Notes: generated from the letters alone by a model not told the origin. A DNA stretch of 26,272 nt from Desulfobulbaceae bacterium (GCA_024763115.1 JANTGB010000002.1:1-26272); one strand, 5' to 3'; positions 1 through 9,300 are shown, counted from the first letter of the stretch. Translations and numbers: made by a program.

Positions 1-591
1 ACGGGGTTATATGGTCAGTCTTCTCTCAGACGTGGTTCCTTGTCCGGTAAAAATCAGGTTGTTAAACATTTATCTGCTGATTTATTTGGTGAAGGAATTA
101 CGATCTGGCATGAACGGATCATTCAGCTTATCTGGAAGTCAGGTGTCCGCCTCATCTGGAATAAGAAAAACATGCAGTTAAAAGAGAAGGTGTTTTGTTC
201 TACCATGGGTTGGGGGCTTACTCATGATGATAATTGGTTAATTATGAGTGATGGCGGCAACTTCCTTTATTTTTTTGAGCCGGAAACCTTTCGCTTAAAT
301 CACAGACTTGCCGTCAGGGACAGGGGAAAGCCGATATATTATTTAAATGAGCTGGAATTTATCAAGGGAGAAATATGGGCTAATATCTGGAAGGATAATC
401 GTATTGCCCGAATAAATCCTGATACCGGTCAGGTTATTGCCTGGCTGGACATGTCTCCTCTTGTCGATCTGATCGGCTCAAATGATCAGGAAAATGTTTT
501 AAATGGTATTGCCTGGGATTCAGTCGGAGATCGAATTTTTGTTACCGGCAAGCGTTGGAATAAACTTTTTGAAATAAGTCTGTTACCCTGA
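1..591 (+). CDS. Glutaminyl-peptide cyclotransferase (glutamine cyclotransferase family), 5'-truncated by window edge
   Basis: The reading frame is open from base 1, so the real start lies outside the window; the first ATG-like position near 40 is internal. About 196 C-terminal residues are present. The plant/bacterial-type glutamine cyclotransferase family (beta-propeller, converts N-terminal glutamine to pyroglutamate) is recognised from its ordered motifs: GLYGQSSLR at the very start, FGEGIT, IIQLIWK, GWGLTHD followed by LIMSDG, LNELEF, IWANIWKD, INPDTGQV, LNGIAWD and VTGKRW close to the end. The C-terminus looks complete, with stop TGA at 589-591. The family is usually exported, but the signal peptide region is not visible here. 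A dispersed repeat begins within about ten bases of the stop codon. Confidence 0.88.
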   Translation, partial: TGLYGQSSLRRGSLSGKNQVVKHLSADLFGEGITIWHERIIQLIWKSGVRLIWNKKNMQLKEKVFCSTMGWGLTHDDNWLIMSDGGNFLYFFEPETFRLNHRLAVRDRGKPIYYLNELEFIKGEIWANIWKDNRIARINPDTGQVIAWLDMSPLVDLIGSNDQENVLNGIAWDSVGDRIFVTGKRWNKLFEISLLP

Positions 592-597
592 TTTTTA

Positions 598-734
598 CTA
601 ACCGTTCAAAAGTGTCCCCATCCCGGAGTCTCCCGCTGGTCGCTTACCGGCACCCTGTAAATAACAGCGAAGTGGCATCATACAATTACAGTGGTTAGCG
701 AAATTAAAGTGCTTACCCGGCGGTGAGTAGTTAC
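598..734 (+). repeat. Dispersed intergenic repeat, copy A
   Basis: This copy fills most of the gap between the cyclotransferase and the convergent histidine kinase. It opens with a degenerate end (CTAACCGTTCA at 598) and carries the family core: GGAGTCTCC at 625, then GGTCGCTTACC at 638-648, followed by GGCACCCTGTAA. It ends with GGTGAGTAGTTAC at 722-734, the same end found in copies B and H and at the menG stop. Its core orientation matches copies C and H. Membership rests on motif sharing read by eye; the exact borders are inferred. Confidence 0.6.
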
Positions 735-773
735 ATAATTTTCATATGTGGCCTGGGTGACTTTTGTTGAAAG

Positions 774-3056
774 TCAGGCGCTGCCATGCCTCTGCAGCAG
801 TTCATTTATTCTTTTTAGGAGGGCTTCAATATCCAGGGGCTTAGTCATAAATTTTAAATTTTCTTCGGCAACAATTTTGTTGGTAATAATATTATCCGTA
901 TGGCCGCTGATAAAGACAACCATGAAGTTTGGTTGATCTTTGCGTATTATATCATATACTTCCCATCCGTTTTTCTTAGGCATAACAACATCAAGCAGAG
1001 CCAGATTAATAATATGGCGGTTGTCAAGGTAAACGCTGAGGGCTTCTGCGCCGTCATTAGCCTGAAGGACGTTAATTCCTTTTTGTTTTAAGGCCATGCT
1101 GATTGATTCTCGAATCAGTTTGTCATCGTCGGCCAGCAGGATTGTCGGGCTGGCATTGTCTGCGGCATAGTCGGGTAACTGATAAATATCCTGTTCCTCC
1201 TGACATCTATCTACCATAACGGGAAGATAAATTTTAAAGGTTGTTCCCTGCCCGACCTGACTGCTGATATCAAGGTAACCATTATGCTCCCTGGCGATAC
1301 GTGAAATAATGGAGAGCCCTAGTCCCGTACCTTTTTTCTTTTCCTTGGTGGTGTAAAACGGCTCACAAAGCAGGGACATGTTGGCGGCGGAAATACCTTC
1401 GCCGCTGTCGATAACAGAGAGAACCATGTAGCGACCAGACGGAATAGTACTGATATCGCCGATATAATTGTGGTCAAGTTCCTGCAGTCTGGTGGTAATG
1501 ACCAGTGAGCCGCCGTTCGGCATGGCATCCTTGGCATTGGTGCAGAGATTAATTAAAATCTGTTCAATCTGATGCGGGTCGGCTAATATCGGCCGGTCAT
1601 CGTCGGTTAAGTCTATTTCCCACACAATATGTCCGGGAATAAGGACTTTGATAATATCAAAAATATTTTTGACAATTTCATTTAAGTAGGTTTTTTTGGG
1701 ATTAATTATCTGTCGCTGTCCAAATGAGAGCAAGTTGGACGTCAGGTTTTTGCCGAGTTTAGCGGAAATAATAATGTGTTTTATATAATTTTGAATTTGC
1801 AGGTTGTTTTCATCTACCTCATCATGGAGAAGATGAGTAAAGGTTACTATTGAGGTCAGGACGTTATTGAAATCGTGGGCAATTCCACCGGCAAAATGGC
1901 CGAGACATTCCATTTTCTGAGCCTGAAGCAATTCCGCCACCAGTTTTTTTCTTTCCGTTACATCCTGGTTGCTTGAACGTCGTCCCAGGAACTGGCCGTC
2001 AATAAAAATAGGGCTGCAGGTGTGGGACAGCCAGCGAATTTCCCCTTTTTTGGTTATGATGCGGAAGTCAATATCATTGTGGGCGGATGACTGCTGGTTA
2101 TCCAAATGGTTGCGGAAAAGTTGTCGCTCATCCGGATGGATAATATTCTCAATAAGACTGGGGTGCTGAAGAAATTCTTCTTTACTGTAACCTGTTATTC
2201 TTTCACATGAAGGTGAAATAAAAATAATTTCGTTTTCTTCGGTAGTCCAGTATTCAAAGTTGTAGGCAAATTCCGAGACAATATGTAATTTTTTTTCATT
2301 TTCATTGATGGTTTTCTGGTATATTTTGCAACCTGTATAGAACTTAATGATTATCGCCCCGCCAAGGATAAGCATGATAAGGTGAGTAATTATCATTGAC
2401 CACCAGGAGATTACAGCTGAATCATAATATGGTTTCATGGGAACCGAGATGCTGGTGGCTCCGATTATGTTGTTAGGGCCGTTATCATTAATTTTATGAC
2501 ATTTGATACATTGTCTAGTGGCCTTGAAGGGTCTGATCAGCCGCATGAATGATTTCCCTTTAATCCCGGCAATCTCATATATTTCATCCATTCCTCCGGC
2601 TAAAATTTTCAGCTTTTTTTCTTCCCATGGATCCGGGGTGTTTTCCGGATTTATCGGGGTAAGACTGACCGAGTGGTTCAGGACATGGAGGGCCTTATAT
2701 TCATGGTAAACTTCGCTCTTCATCTGAAAGGGGCTGATCATGGTCAGGACAGGTCCTTCCAAGGTGTGAAGATCGCGAGTGCTAAAGTGAAGATGAGGAT
2801 TAGGCTTATTTATTTCGGACTTGACGGCATATATTTCTCCATGTTTAAACATCCAGCTCTGGTAAGCCATAGTATGCCGGAAAATTGAATCAGCTTCGAT
2901 TTTGGCCCGTTCAATGATCTCTTGATGATTTTGATAAAGATTCCAGCATGCGGAAATCAAGATCAGAATTATCCAGCTTGTCAGCATGCCGAGAAAATAT
3001 TTTTCCGGCCATATTTTTTCCTTAATTTTTTTTATACCGATTTTTTCTGATGCCAT
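774..3056 (-). CDS. Haem-c (CXXCH) sensory hybrid histidine kinase: Tll0287-like sensor, PAS, HisKA/HATPase, receiver
   Basis: Numbered from the ATG at 3056 (760 aa); an in-frame TTG four codons upstream at 3068 is an alternative, and neither has a good ribosome binding site. Order of parts: membrane segment at about 20-40; a periplasmic domain of DUF3365/Tll0287-like type with one c-type haem motif CIKCH at 183-187; membrane segment at about 218-238; PAS domain at about 260-370 with YSKEEFL and a PAC-like end; HisKA with phosphoacceptor His in AHDFNN (about 394); ATPase N box NAKDAMPNGG, G1 DSGEGI and G2 GTGLGLS; a C-terminal receiver with acidic LLADDD, phosphoacceptor Asp in LLDVVMP (about 689), and Lys in TKPLD. 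It should autophosphorylate in response to redox state or a haem ligand and pass phosphate to its own receiver. The divergent NtrC-type regulator is the likely partner (inference). Confidence 0.9.
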   Translation of the reverse strand: MASEKIGIKKIKEKIWPEKYFLGMLTSWIILILISACWNLYQNHQEIIERAKIEADSIFRHTMAYQSWMFKHGEIYAVKSEINKPNPHLHFSTRDLHTLEGPVLTMISPFQMKSEVYHEYKALHVLNHSVSLTPINPENTPDPWEEKKLKILAGGMDEIYEIAGIKGKSFMRLIRPFKATRQCIKCHKINDNGPNNIIGATSISVPMKPYYDSAVISWWSMIITHLIMLILGGAIIIKFYTGCKIYQKTINENEKKLHIVSEFAYNFEYWTTEENEIIFISPSCERITGYSKEEFLQHPSLIENIIHPDERQLFRNHLDNQQSSAHNDIDFRIITKKGEIRWLSHTCSPIFIDGQFLGRRSSNQDVTERKKLVAELLQAQKMECLGHFAGGIAHDFNNVLTSIVTFTHLLHDEVDENNLQIQNYIKHIIISAKLGKNLTSNLLSFGQRQIINPKKTYLNEIVKNIFDIIKVLIPGHIVWEIDLTDDDRPILADPHQIEQILINLCTNAKDAMPNGGSLVITTRLQELDHNYIGDISTIPSGRYMVLSVIDSGEGISAANMSLLCEPFYTTKEKKKGTGLGLSIISRIAREHNGYLDISSQVGQGTTFKIYLPVMVDRCQEEQDIYQLPDYAADNASPTILLADDDKLIRESISMALKQKGINVLQANDGAEALSVYLDNRHIINLALLDVVMPKKNGWEVYDIIRKDQPNFMVVFISGHTDNIITNKIVAEENLKFMTKPLDIEALLKRINELLQRHGSA

Positions 3057-3091
3057 AAAGCGGGTCAATTTCCGTGCAGTATTGTCTGTGC

Positions 3092-3256
3092 GTAATCGTT
3101 CACCGGATAAGCAGATTTTCGTAAAACTTAAACCTGTAAGTAAGCGTTTACCGGTGCCTTATATTTGTTCATTTGTACCTGCGCATCACCCTGGGAGGCT
3201 GTTCGGGAATGTTCTTTTTCCCAACTCTGTGTTATTTTGTAACTACTCTCAAGGGG
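3092..3256. repeat. Degenerate ends of the dispersed repeat family
   Basis: GTAATCGTTCACCGG at 3092 resembles the family end, and GTAACTACTCTCAAGGGG at 3239-3256 is nearly the reverse complement of the right end of copy C (CCCCTGAGAGTAGTTAC at 5884-5900). Between them, GTTTACCGGTGCC near 3146 resembles the TTACCGGCACC stretch of copy A. No intact GGAGTCTCC core is present, so this is either a decayed copy or two solo ends. Confidence 0.4.
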
Positions 3257-3567
3257 TATGACTATAAGTATAATATGATTTCGTTACCCTGCTTAAAGAC
3301 GCTTGTCAAGGGCATATTCCTGCCCTTAACCGCTTAACCGCTTTACCGCCTTAAACAGAAAATCACATTGCTCAATCTGAAAATGTTTGTTGATGATCAC
3401 TTTTAAACAGTTGAAATTACGGGATGTTATCCATTTTTTGTTTACAGTTCTATTATTAAGGTGTATTTATAACTTTGTTGATTTAATTGAATTTTCCTTC
3501 AAGATCAAGGCATGCGGAAAAATTCACCGCAGGCATGTTGGTGATATTCCAAAAATAAATTTTTTCG

Positions 3568-3573
3568 TATAAT
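3568..3573 (+). promoter_or_regulatory. Possible -10 box of the NtrC-type regulator
   Basis: A perfect TATAAT lies about 90 bases before the regulator start. The hexamer 17 bases upstream (ATTCCA) is a poor -35, so the promoter call is weak. Confidence 0.2.
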
Positions 3574-3663
3574 GCAGAGATCAGGCGAAAAGACATTAAA
3601 TCAACAGGCTTATTTATATTGTTTATCAGCTATCTGTTATACGCCTAATAAAGGAGGAAGCCC

Positions 3664-5082
3664 ATGGGGGCTGACCGTCGACAAAAACAAATTTCCATAA
3701 AATCAGCTGCTAAAGATAAAAAAATTCTCATTGTCGATGATGACAAACTGATCCGTATCGGCCTGGAAAAATTTGTCTCTAAACTTGGATTTGAGACGCT
3801 TAATGCTTCATCCGGCGATATTGCCTTACGGATTATTGAAGATTCCAGTCCATTTATGGTTTTGCTTGATTTTAAGTTGGAAGGAGCTCATGACGGCCTT
3901 GATTTATTAAGTATGATAAAAAAATCTCGGCCGGAGATTGTAGTTGTAATGATCAGCGGCAAGGGAGATATACATGGCGCGGTTGAGGCTATGAAAGCAG
4001 GAGCGCTTGATTATCTGGAAAAGCCGGTTGATTTTCATCGGTTGGAGGAAATTTTAAAGTCAAGCCTTTCCCTTGAGTTAGCTTTACCGGCTAGTGGTCC
4101 AAGTATTCTCGACGATTTTATTCTTGCTAATGATAAAATGCGGAAAATTGCTGATATAATCCAGCGTCTAGCCCTTAAAACCGATATCACGGTTCTGGTT
4201 CTTGGCGAGAGCGGAACCGGAAAAAATTTTCTTTGCCAAAAAATTCATAAGTTAAGTTCCAGAAAGGATTACCCTTATGTGCAGATCGGCTGTTCAAATA
4301 TACCTGAAACTCTTTTTGAAAGTGAACTGTTCGGCCACGAGAAAGGAGCATTTACAGATGCCAAGGCTGCTAAAAAAGGATTGATAGAGATGGCTCAGGG
4401 GGGAACTGTTCTCCTGGATGAAATCGGCGAGATGCCCTATACCTTTCAGGCAAAAATTCTCAGTCTTTTGGAGGAAAAACGTTTTCGGCGGGTAGGTTCT
4501 CTACAGGATATTCATGCTGATATCAGGTTGCTGGCAGCCACCAACAGGAATCTCCACGAACTGGTTCAGAAGAAAAGATTTCGTCTTGATCTTTTTTACC
4601 GGCTTAATGTGGCTACCATTGAACTTCCTCCGCTAAGAGAGCGGCGCGAAGATATTCCTCTTCTTGTGAATATTTTTCTGGATAAGTTTGGTGAAAAGTA
4701 TATATGCCCCGGAAAAACAATAGATCGCGCCGGTATGGATATGTTGAAAGGTTACAGCTGGCCGGGGAATATTAGACAGCTGAAAAATCTTATTGAAAAG
4801 ATGGTTGTATTGTCTGATGAGCAGGTAATAGGTATTGATGAAATAAGTTCTAATCTGCTGACTCAACAGGTGATTGAAGCGGAACAGGCGAACAGGCTGG
4901 AAAATATGACTGATTTGTCTCTTGAGGCCATGGAAAAAAAATATATTCGTACCGCAATGAAACTATCAGGTGGTAATCAGCGTAAGGCAGCTGATTTGTT
5001 AAAAATTTCTCGTGATACTCTGCGTTATAGATTAAAAAAACTAAAAAACAAAAGTAACTATTCAGCTAAGACCGAAAATTAA
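3664..5082 (+). CDS. Sigma-54-dependent response regulator, NtrC family
   Basis: 472 aa, ATG at 3664 with a strong AAGGAGG at 3652-3658. Receiver domain at about 18-135: acidic IVDDD, phosphoacceptor Asp69 in LLDFKLEG, and Lys120 in LEKPVD. AAA+ sigma-54 interaction domain at about 150-390: Walker A GESGTGKN at 181-188, ESELFGHEKGAFTDA at 219-233 where most family members have GAFTGA, Walker B TVLLDEIGEMP at 248-258, sensor I ATNRNL, arginine-finger region FRLDLFYRLN, and GYSWPGNIRQLKN. C-terminal Fis-type helix-turn-helix at about 436-458 (GGNQRKAADLLKISRDTLRYRL). It should activate sigma-54 promoters when phosphorylated, probably by the divergent haem-c kinase (inference from position). The last ten residues follow the end of the helix-turn-helix and appear to be encoded partly by a repeat end (GTAACTATTCAG at 5054). 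Confidence 0.92.
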   Translation: MGADRRQKQISIKSAAKDKKILIVDDDKLIRIGLEKFVSKLGFETLNASSGDIALRIIEDSSPFMVLLDFKLEGAHDGLDLLSMIKKSRPEIVVVMISGKGDIHGAVEAMKAGALDYLEKPVDFHRLEEILKSSLSLELALPASGPSILDDFILANDKMRKIADIIQRLALKTDITVLVLGESGTGKNFLCQKIHKLSSRKDYPYVQIGCSNIPETLFESELFGHEKGAFTDAKAAKKGLIEMAQGGTVLLDEIGEMPYTFQAKILSLLEEKRFRRVGSLQDIHADIRLLAATNRNLHELVQKKRFRLDLFYRLNVATIELPPLRERREDIPLLVNIFLDKFGEKYICPGKTIDRAGMDMLKGYSWPGNIRQLKNLIEKMVVLSDEQVIGIDEISSNLLTQQVIEAEQANRLENMTDLSLEAMEKKYIRTAMKLSGGNQRKAADLLKISRDTLRYRLKKLKNKSNYSAKTEN

Positions 5083-5097
5083 CGAAAACCACCGGAT

Positions 5098-5217
5098 GTA
5101 ACTGTTCAGAGGTAAGCGAACGAAATGAGACTCCGTGGGCTTTAGCTGTGCCCGACAGGCAGGCGCACAGCATAGGGCTTTGGCATAAGTTGAATCCGAA
5201 TGGAGGTGAATAGTTAC
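5098..5217 (-). repeat. Dispersed intergenic repeat, copy B
   Basis: This copy lies between the convergent regulator and PilZ gene. It starts GTAACTGTTCAGAGGTAAGCG at 5098, continues to GAGACTCC at 5127-5134 (the complement of the GGAGTCTC core, so opposite in orientation to copies A, C and H), and closes with GGTGAATAGTTAC at 5205-5217. That right end is identical to the sequence overlapping the menG stop codon. The middle (5135-5204) is not obviously shared with other copies. Confidence 0.6.
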
Positions 5218-5244
5218 CAGATAAAAACCGACTGGGCCGGACGC

Positions 5245-5610
5245 TCAATTATCCTGTTGTGAAAAATGTTTAATAAAATATTTAAGCTGAGATTTTTTTG
5301 GATGGTTAATTTCCTCAAAACAAAGACCTATTTTTTCCCTCCGCATAGATTCTTTATTAACTTCTTCTTTTTGCCAAATTAATTTAACCGGCAAATTGCT
5401 GATTCCCCAAAAATCATCCTGATAAAGAATGCTTATTTCAACTGGTTGAAATGCTTTTAGGGTACCATTTACATAACTGAGAGCTATTCCTCCCATACTG
5501 ATATCGTCAATTCTACAGATAACATGCTCTGATTTCATCAAGGCCATGGCTTTGATTTTTTTATTTACCCTGAAGCGGGGAAAGTTTCTTTTTTCGAGCA
5601 AGTTGTTCAT
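5245..5610 (-). CDS. Small PilZ-domain protein
   Basis: 121 aa made almost entirely of one PilZ domain, the cyclic-di-GMP-binding beta-barrel. The two binding motifs are visible: RNFPRF (RxxxR, Arg8 and Arg12) and DDISMGGI (D/NxSxxG, about 35-41), placed about 24 residues apart as in binding-competent members. No enzymatic or membrane domain is fused to it, so it is probably a cytosolic adaptor reporting c-di-GMP levels to an unidentified target (motility, pili or polysaccharide are usual). ATG at 5610 has no strong ribosome binding site. It stands alone between repeat copies B and C, with an 11-bp AT-rich hairpin upstream at 5680-5704. Confidence 0.8.
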   Translation of the reverse strand: MNNLLEKRNFPRFRVNKKIKAMALMKSEHVICRIDDISMGGIALSYVNGTLKAFQPVEISILYQDDFWGISNLPVKLIWQKEEVNKESMRREKIGLCFEEINHPKKSQLKYFIKHFSQQDN

Positions 5611-5702
5611 TGCGGTTTTAATTTGCGCTAATTGTTTGGCAGGTTAATACATAATATATATAATAACTGATAGATAAATGCAAAATTTTATTTTAAAATT
5701 TT

Positions 5703-5900
5703 GCAACTGCTCACAGGATACCGAATGGAATCTACGCTTATCTCTTGCCGCAGGCCGCCCGGCTCATGTATGACTAATACGCTATGCCGAACTACCTCGA
5801 AAATCTCCCGGAGTCTCTCGATGGTCGCTTACTGCATCCTGTAACTACTTACAAGCACAGTAGTTTATGAAAATTAATCACTACCCCTGAGAGTAGTTAC
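5703..5900 (+). repeat. Dispersed intergenic repeat, copy C
   Basis: Left end GCAACTGCTCACAGGATACCG at 5703. An internal stretch ACGCTTATCTC and CTCGAAAATCTCCCGGAGTC is shared with copy H. The core is GGAGTCTCTC at 5810 and GGTCGCTTAC at 5823-5832, followed by TGCATCCTGTAACTACTTAC. A second end CCCCTGAGAGTAGTTAC lies at 5884-5900. Orientation matches copies A and H. It is one of the longer copies and shows that the family carries a module beyond the core. Confidence 0.6.
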
Positions 5901-6153
5901 GAAAATTTATTTAATGCAAAAAATGAACCGTATCAGATTGGTCGTTATTTATCTTCCCATATTACAAATTGTCTTGTTATGGATACAAAAATATTATTAT
6001 AATTTTAAATAGTTATGCGGCTATTTTTTAATATGTCAATGATTTGTAAGCCATGGGAAACAGGAATGCCTTAGTCTTCAGCTACGGCTAATTTGATATT
6101 TGCTTAATTGTGGGTTATTTAGCGGGGGCATAAGACATAATTAAATTATAACG

Positions 6154-6191
6154 GCTCACAGGGGCACCGCATATGCGGTGCCCCTGTGAGC
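6154..6191. repeat. Perfect 38-bp palindrome built from two repeat ends (copy D)
   Basis: Two 19-base arms (6154-6172 and 6173-6191) are exact reverse complements with no spacer. Each arm is the family end sequence, GCTCACAGGGGCACCGCAT. The flank on the right continues as AGTTAC, as expected for a full end. It could form a long hairpin or cruciform, and transcripts could fold there in either direction. It reads as an element reduced to its two ends; lacking a T-tract, it is not a standard terminator. Confidence 0.85.
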
Positions 6192-6293
6192 AGTTACGTT
6201 AAAACAAAAAAAGACGAACACCTTATCTCTACTAATTTATTTTTGCGTGAGCCCTGAAGAGCTTACCACGTGAGTAGTTGTCTCTGAAGCAGC

Positions 6294-6328
6294 AAAAAAA
6301 AAGGCCGCCGAAATAATTCAGCGACCTT
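6294..6328 (-). terminator. Rho-independent terminator of nifJ
   Basis: On the minus strand an 8-bp stem AAGGTCGC/GCGGCCTT (one T-G wobble) with a 12-base loop runs straight into nine T residues. It starts 31 bases after the nifJ stop codon, which is typical placement. Confidence 0.85.
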
Positions 6329-6359
6329 TTGGTATTAGAAAAAGAAAATTGTCTTTGGG

Positions 6360-9300
6360 TTATTCAGTCGGTTCCAGAGCTTTGGCGCGTCCTTCCAGAA
6401 ATTTCCAGGCTTTTTCAACATCGGCCTGGGATTGGGCCATAAGTTCATCCGCCATGGATGGGTTAGTCAGTTTCAACATTCTATAGCGGTTTTCACCAAG
6501 GGCATATTCTTCAAAAGGCATGGCAGGAGCCTTGCTGTCAATGGTCAAAGGATTTTTGCTCTGGGCTTCAAGGTCGGGATTGTAGCGATACAGGGGCCAA
6601 TGACCGCACTTAACCGCCTTTTTCTGTTGTTCAAGCCCCTTGGTCATGTTGATGCCGTGGTTAATGCAATGGGCATAGGCAATTATTAAAGAGGGGCCGT
6701 TATAGGCCTCTGCCTCGTTCATGGCCTTGACCACCTGGGCCGGATTAGCACCCATGGACACCTTGGCCACATAGACATTACCGTAGGTGGTGAAGATCAT
6801 GCCGATATCCTTTTTCGGCATTCTCTTGCCGCCGGCGGCAAACTGGGCTGTTGCGGCCCTGGGGGTTGATTTTGACATCTGGCCACCGGTATTGGAATAA
6901 ACCTCGGTATCGAGAATCATAACATTGACATTCTCACCTGAGGCCAGAACATGATCAAGTCCGCCATAGCCGATGTCATAGGCCCAACCGTCACCGCCGA
7001 AAATCCAGACTGATTTTTTCACCAGATAGTCGGCAACATGATAGAGCCGTTTGGCAATAATATTGCCATTGCCTTCAAGTTTGGCCTTAAGGTCAGCGAC
7101 ATTTTTCCGCTGGGCCTCGATCTCATCTCTGGTGGTCTGTGAAGCCTTAATCAACTTGTTGGCCATTGCTCTGGTGATCAGTTTTTCCTTAACCGCAGAA
7201 TCAAGCAGTTCAGTTGCCTGGGATGCCAGTTTATTAACGGTCTGGCGCATGCCGAGGCCGAATTCCGCGTTATCCTCAAACAGAGAATTCGACCAGGTCG
7301 GGCCGCGTCCATCAGCCCGTTTCGCGTAAGGCGTAGTCGGCAGGTTCCCGCCATAGATGGAGGAACAGCCGGTGGCATTGGCAATCATCATTCGGTCGCC
7401 GAACAGCTGGGTGGTCAATTTGACATAAGGAGTCTCACCGCAACCGCCGCAGGCTCCGGAGAACTCAAACAGGGGACGGAGCAACTGGCTGCCCTTGATG
7501 GAAGCCGGATTCAGCTCGGAGTACGGCATTTCCGGCAGGTCAAGGAAAAATTTAAAATTCTTGCTTTCTCTGGTCCGCAGGGCGTCGGTATTCTTAACCA
7601 TGTTAATGGCTTTTTTGTCGGTCTTGTTACCGTCTTTATCCTTCTGGTGAGCCGGACAGGTATTAACACACATGCCGCAACCGACGCAGTCTTCAGTGGC
7701 CACCTGGATAATAGCCTTACGGCCCTTATAGTTTTTGCCCTTGGCCGAAGCAGTTTTCAGACCCTTGGGAGCTTTCTTCAGGTCGGTCGGCTTGGCGATT
7801 TTGATCCGGATCGCGCCATGAGGACAGACAATGGAACATTGGGCGCACTGAATACAGGTCGCAGGATCCCATTCCGGTACCATTACCGCGATGTTACGTT
7901 TTTCATACTGAGTGGTGGCAGTGGGCCAGGTACCGTCATCAGGAATCTGGGAGATCTTGAGCTGGTCACCCTTGCCTTCGATCATGGTGGCGGTTACTTC
8001 CTTGACAAAGTCAGGGGCCTCAGCCGGTACGGTCAGCGGCAGATCATGGCCGTTTACAGTTTTAGGCACCTTTACTTCAACAATATTATTGACGGCAACA
8101 TCAACGGCGTCATAGTTCATCTTGACAATTTTTTCGCCTTTTTTGCCGAAAGTTTTCTTGATGGCGTCTTTGATGGCCTTGATAGCCTGATCCTTGGTCA
8201 GAATACCGGAGATCAGGAAAAAGGCGGTCTGCATGATCATGTTGATCCGGCCGCCGAGTCCTATAGCTCCAGCCAGGCTGATAGCATCGATAATATAGAA
8301 TTTGACCTTTTTCTCAATCATCTGCTTCTGCACGGCAGCCGGCAGTTGTTTCCATATTTTCCCTTTGCTGAAATTGGTGGTCAGCAGGAAGGTGCCGCCT
8401 TCTTCCATATGGGACAGCATGTCATATTTGTCAAGGAAGGTTGAGTTGTGGCAGGCGATGAAATTGGCCTTGCTGATCAGGTAAGGGGCCATGACCTGAT
8501 GCTTGCCGAAACGGAGATGACTGGTGGTAATCGAACCTGATTTTTTTGAATCATAGACAAAATAGCCCTGGGCGCTGTTGTCTGTTTCAGTACCGATAAT
8601 TTTAATAGTGTTTTTGTTGGCCCCGACCGTGCCGTCGGAACCCAGACCAAAGAACATGGCCCGGAATACGCTTTCATCTTCAATATTAAATGAAGGATCA
8701 TAATCCAGGCTGGTAGAGCTGATATCATCGTGGGGGCCGACGCAGAAACGTTTTTTCGGGGCCCAGGCCTTCATGTTGTCGTAAACCGCCTTGACCATGG
8801 CCGGACTGAATTCGGCGGAACCCAGACCGTAACGGCCGGAAAGGATCATCGGGGTCTCGCGCATGGTGCTGTTTTCAATGGCCTCGGCCACAGCGGCGCG
8901 AACATCAAGATAGAGGGGCTCACCCGGACTTCCCGGTTCCTTGCAGCGGTCGAGTACGCAAATTCTTTTGACGCCGGCAGGCAGGGCATTTACCATGGCC
9001 CTGGCATCAAAGGGACGATAGAGGCGTACAATAACCATGCCTACTTTTTCACCACCGGCAATCAGATGTTCAACTGTGGCATTAACGGTTTCCGCGCCCG
9101 AACCCATGATAACGACTATATCTTCAGCATCCGGAGCGCCGATATAATCGAAGAGATGATACCGACGACCAGTGAGTTTAGCGAATTTATCCATGGTTTC
9201 CCGGACGATTCCAGGCACTGCCTCATAATATTTGTTAACGGTCTCGCGGCCGGTAAAGTAAACATCAGGATTCTGGGCCGTACCGCGTATCATGGGGCGA

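Larger units (their letters stand above)
3069..3663. other. Intergenic region between kinase and NtrC-type regulator
   Basis: No convincing gene in this 595-bp divergent spacer. It holds remnants of the dispersed repeat family (listed separately), a 7-bp perfect hairpin AAGGGCA/TGCCCTT at 3308-3327, three tandem 8-bp units (TTAACCGC, TTAACCGC, TTTACCGC) at 3326-3349, and a dyad GCGG/CCGC at 3514-3530 flanked by CATG repeats. A TATAAT at 3568-3573 could be a -10 box for the regulator, but no good -35 stands at the right distance. I see no sigma-54 -24/-12 promoter. Both genes' control signals presumably lie here. Confidence 0.5.
5611..6359. other. Gene-free spacer with repeats and the nifJ terminator
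   Basis: No ORF here resembles a gene. The spacer contains an AT-rich hairpin (11-bp arms, 5680-5690 and 5694-5704), repeat copy C, about 250 AT-rich bases with nothing I recognise, the 38-bp perfect palindrome, a solo repeat end (GAGCTTACCACGTGAGTAGTTG-like, 6259-6280) and the nifJ terminator. Confidence 0.6.

Noticed and set aside
748..1091. Short plus-strand ORFs over the 3' end of the histidine kinase
   Set aside because: They overlap the conserved receiver-domain coding sequence on the other strand and have no features of their own.
7647..8444. 265-aa plus-strand ORF antisense to nifJ (and a 238-aa one at 8730-9446)
   Set aside because: They are shadow frames of a highly conserved, clearly coding gene; the composition is atypical and no protein family is recognisable.
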